From Xenorhabdus budapestensis (lineage in GTDB: Bacteria; Pseudomonadota; Gammaproteobacteria; Enterobacterales; Enterobacteriaceae), in the NCBI RefSeq assembly GCF_002632465.1, contig NZ_NIBS01000006.1, positions 62,001 to 126,000 of the forward strand: 64,000 bases of DNA. Direction: 5' to 3'. Position 1 is the first letter of the stretch. Each line of letters opens with the position of its first letter. This document shows positions 61,651 to 64,000 of this stretch, piece after piece. Under the pieces are notes generated by a model. That model worked only from the letters and a program-made list of their open reading frames with translations, ran no database searches and was not told where the DNA came from. The position numbers and the translations under genes are program-made.

Positions 61651-62584
61651 CCCTCGTGGTTTTTGTGCTGGTGTTGATCGCGCTATTAGCATTGTAGAGC
61701 GCGCATTAGAATTATATGGTGCACCGATTTACGTTCGTCATGAAGTAGTACACAACCGCTATGTGGTTGATGATCTCAGAAATCGGGGTGCGATCTTCAT
61801 TGAAGAAATTTCAGAAGTCCCTGATGGTGCAATTCTGATTTTCTCCGCACATGGCGTTTCTCAGGCCATCCGTAACGAAGCTCGTTCCCGTAATTTAACC
61901 ATGCTGTTTGATGCTACCTGCCCACTGGTAACAAAAGTCCATATGGAAGTCGCCCGTGCAAGTCGTAAAGGCAATGAAGCGATTTTGATCGGGCATGCTG
62001 GTCATCCGGAAGTTGAAGGCACGATGGGGCAGTACAATAACCCTGAAGGCGGTATGTATCTGGTGGAATCACCGGAAGATGTGTGGAAATTGCAGGTTAA
62101 AGACGAAAATAACCTCCGCTTTATGACACAAACCACGCTTTCTGTGGATGATACCTCAGAAGTGATTGATGCACTTAATGCCCGGTTCCCGAATATTATC
62201 GGCCCACGTAAAGATGATATCTGTTATGCCACCACCAATCGTCAGGAAGCAGTTCGTGATTTGGCAGCGGATGCCGATATTGTCTTAGTCGTTGGCTCCA
62301 AAAACTCATCAAACTCAAACCGTCTGGCTGAACTGGCACAACGTATGGGCAAATCTGCTTATTTGATTGATTCTGCCGATGATATCAAAGAGGAATGGGT
62401 TGATGGTGTGAGTTCTATTGGCCTGACAGCGGGTGCATCCGCACCGGATATTTTAGTGCAACAAGTTATTGGACGTTTGAAAACGCTTGGCGCAGAAACG
62501 GTTAATGAACTACATGGTCGCGAAGAAAACATTGTGTTCGAAGTACCAAAAGAGCTACGAGTTGAAGTGAAAGAAGTTCACTGA
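61631..62584 (+). CDS. ispH: 4-hydroxy-3-methylbut-2-enyl diphosphate reductase
   Basis: A 317-residue iron-sulfur enzyme for the last step of the MEP isoprenoid pathway. The cluster cysteines are Cys12 ([10 protein letters not shown]), Cys97 (DATCPLV) and Cys198 ([11 protein letters not shown]). Last gene of the conserved cluster. Confidence 0.97.
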   Translation: MQILLANPRGFCAGVDRAISIVERALELYGAPIYVRHEVVHNRYVVDDLRNRGAIFIEEISEVPDGAILIFSAHGVSQAIRNEARSRNLTMLFDATCPLVTKVHMEVARASRKGNEAILIGHAGHPEVEGTMGQYNNPEGGMYLVESPEDVWKLQVKDENNLRFMTQTTLSVDDTSEVIDALNARFPNIIGPRKDDICYATTNRQEAVRDLAADADIVLVVGSKNSSNSNRLAELAQRMGKSAYLIDSADDIKEEWVDGVSSIGLTAGASAPDILVQQVIGRLKTLGAETVNELHGREENIVFEVPKELRVEVKEVH

Positions 62585-62620
62585 CTTAGGAGTAACTATT
62601 TCAGGGTTGCTTCAACTTAA

Positions 62621-62684
62621 ATTCGGCTTTTCTGTTGGAAGATGTAATTAATTTATTCGGCATCTTTCTAACAAAAAGCCGAAT
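62621..62684. terminator. Long nested hairpin after ispH
   Basis: ATTCGGCTTTT (62621-62631) and AAAAGCCGAAT (62674-62684) form an outer 11-bp stem, and GGAAGATG / CATCTTTC form an inner one with a wobble pair. It lies between ispH and the convergent GNAT gene and can serve both. A degenerate relative of part of it follows the second paralogue at about 63400-63460. Confidence 0.75.
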
Positions 62685-62706
62685 ATGAGTGTATTGCCCC
62701 AAAAAT

Positions 62707-63375
62707 TTAACAACATTCATAACGGCTTGTTATCTTATTCCATTTCCATTTATCATTTCTTGCCGCGGGATGTAATTCCATGCCCCCATTTATGTTCATA
62801 AACCCCATATTTATATATGCTTGCCTCGCCTCATCATATGGAGAAAGTTTTAACTTTCCTTCCATCCCTAATTGTTGTGATTTATTTACTGCATATTCAA
62901 TGAGTAAAACACCACAACCTCGAATACCGCAATGAGTGGCCAAAAAAGAAACTTCAGATAACTCATTTTCATGATTATCTTGCACTAATAATTGTAAGGC
63001 ACCGACAGGAATACCTCTGAAATAAGCAACAGCAAAAAACTTTTTTGAACCGTCAGTTTTATCTCTCATAGATTGAAGCTTTGCATTAGTCGAGAGACAA
63101 TTAAGTATACTAAACGCCTGATTATACCTCATTTTCCACCTTTCTTGTTCCTTATCAAGCTTAAGAAAATCAAAATAAAACCAATCCTCAGCCATAGTTT
63201 CTGTTAGCATCTTTTCCGTTGCGTAGAATGCTTCTTCTGGGCTAACTTCCTTTATTGTGATAAATGTTTTCATATTAACCAATGTTGTGTACATATCCGA
63301 ACAGGATTTAGACCGGGTTAAAGGACCAAATCCTACAGAACGGTTGTTAATATTAAAAGATTTTGATCTGAACAT
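62707..63375 (-). CDS. Probable GNAT-fold acetyltransferase, paralogue 1
   Basis: A 222-residue protein. Residues about 110-200 look like an acetyltransferase core: YFRGIPVGALQLL (strand 4), a CGIRGCGVLLIEYAVNKSQQ segment resembling the RxxGxG acetyl-CoA loop, and AYINMGF near the end. The N-terminal about 35 residues (MFRSKSFNINNRSVGFGPLT and on) are Ser/Arg-rich and not part of that core; a secretion or targeting role is possible. ATG 63375 is chosen over 63393 because GAGGGG lies about 10 nt upstream. It is one of two tandem paralogues at the window edge. Substrate unknown. Confidence 0.6.
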   Translation of the reverse strand: MFRSKSFNINNRSVGFGPLTRSKSCSDMYTTLVNMKTFITIKEVSPEEAFYATEKMLTETMAEDWFYFDFLKLDKEQERWKMRYNQAFSILNCLSTNAKLQSMRDKTDGSKKFFAVAYFRGIPVGALQLLVQDNHENELSEVSFLATHCGIRGCGVLLIEYAVNKSQQLGMEGKLKLSPYDEARQAYINMGFMNINGGMELHPAARNDKWKWNKITSRYECC

Positions 63376-63482
63376 TACATTAATTCCCCTCATTATATTT
63401 TGGAAGATGTAAATAATTCACCTGACTTTTCTCTAACAAAAATCCAAATATATTACAATATATTAGGTGTCCAGACTGATAT

Positions 63483-64000
63483 TTAGTAGAATCTATAACG
63501 ACCCGTTGCCTCATTCCATTTCCATTTATCATTTCTATCAGCAGGATATAATTCCAGGTGTTCCCCAGCCCCGGTAAATCCCATTGCCATATATGCCGCT
63601 CTCGCTCCCTCATATGGAGAAAGTTGTAACTTTCCTCCCATTCCTAATTGTTGTGATTTATTCACTGCATATTCAATGAGTAAAGCACCACAACCTCGGA
63701 TGCCACAATGAGTTGCCAAAAAAACGACTTTAGGTAACCCATCAGTAATTAATAATTGTAAAACTCCGACAGGAACACCTCTGAAATAAGCAACAAAAAA
63801 CAACACTCTTTTATCAGTTTCTTCTAATTTAAGGCGAATACCAATATCAATATAGAAAAATTTAAATATTCCCAATGCTTGGTTATATCTAGAATTCCAT
63901 TTTATTTCCTCCTCATCAAGCTGACCAGAAGAATTAGGGCACAACCACTCATTATTCATAGTTTCTTTCTTTATTTTTTCCGTTGCGTGAAATACTTCTG
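63483..64000 (-). CDS. Probable GNAT-fold acetyltransferase, paralogue 2 (partial)
   Basis: The frame is open through the window edge, so the 5' end is missing. The visible 172 residues (EVFHATEKIKKETMNNEW onward) align with paralogue 1 along their length, including YFRGVPVGVLQLL, CGIRGCGALLIEYAVNKSQQ and AYMAMGF. An internal ATG at 63959 (MNNEW) is not the likely start, because homology continues upstream of it. Identity to paralogue 1 is high in the core and low in residues 20-60, so the pair is an old duplication. Confidence 0.6.
   Translation of the reverse strand, partial: EVFHATEKIKKETMNNEWLCPNSSGQLDEEEIKWNSRYNQALGIFKFFYIDIGIRLKLEETDKRVLFFVAYFRGVPVGVLQLLITDGLPKVVFLATHCGIRGCGALLIEYAVNKSQQLGMGGKLQLSPYEGARAAYMAMGFTGAGEHLELYPADRNDKWKWNEATGRYRFY

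Overview
The window is a stretch of a gammaproteobacterial chromosome, most probably from an insect-associated member of the Morganellaceae (Photorhabdus is the best fit, Xenorhabdus a weaker one). This is judged from gene order, protein similarity recalled from E. coli, the AT-rich intergenic DNA and a dispersed palindromic repeat; no database search was possible. The core follows the E. coli order across the thr operon: serB-radA-nadR-ettA-slt-trpR-yjjX-gpmB-rob-creA-arcA, then thrLABC-yaaA-talB-mog-satP-dnaKJ-nhaAR-rpsT-ribF-ileS-lspA-fkpB-ispH. Relative to E. coli the creBCD and yjjY-lasT genes are missing between creA, arcA and thrL.

Left part (1-17 kb): rdgC, an OmpC/OmpF-type porin facing away from a TetR regulator, then a complete sugar phosphotransferase locus. 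That locus has a LicR-type regulator divergent from a six-gene operon encoding EIIB, EIIC, EIIA, a family 1 6-phospho-beta-glucosidase, an HPr paralogue and, unexpectedly, a cytidine/blasticidin-type deaminase. It is followed by exbB-exbD divergent from metC with a Fur-like site between them, a DedA-family gene (yghB), dkgA, and two small genes of poorly known function.

Middle (17-43 kb): the conserved serB to mog block, with recognisable control sites: a NadR box over the nadR start region, a TrpR operator in front of trpR, and a threonine/isoleucine-rich leader peptide plus attenuator in front of thrABC. An orphan ABC ATPase with degenerate ATP-binding motifs sits between nadR and ettA. A second beta-glucoside locus (EIIBC plus 6-phospho-beta-glucosidase) follows mog.

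Right part (43-64 kb): accessory DNA is wedged into the conserved order. Between mog and satP there are a truncated ArsR-rhodanese gene, an MFS transporter, decayed insertion-sequence pieces and a lipoprotein with a truncated partner gene. Between dnaJ and nhaA there is an AT-rich gene whose product shows a Cys-His-Asp pattern like that of papain-fold toxins and effectors, followed by three gene remnants. After ispH, the window ends in two tandem paralogues of a probable GNAT acetyltransferase. The dnaKJ operon has a clear sigma-32 promoter. The remaining genes (ileS, ribF, lspA, ispH and others) look intact and ordinary.
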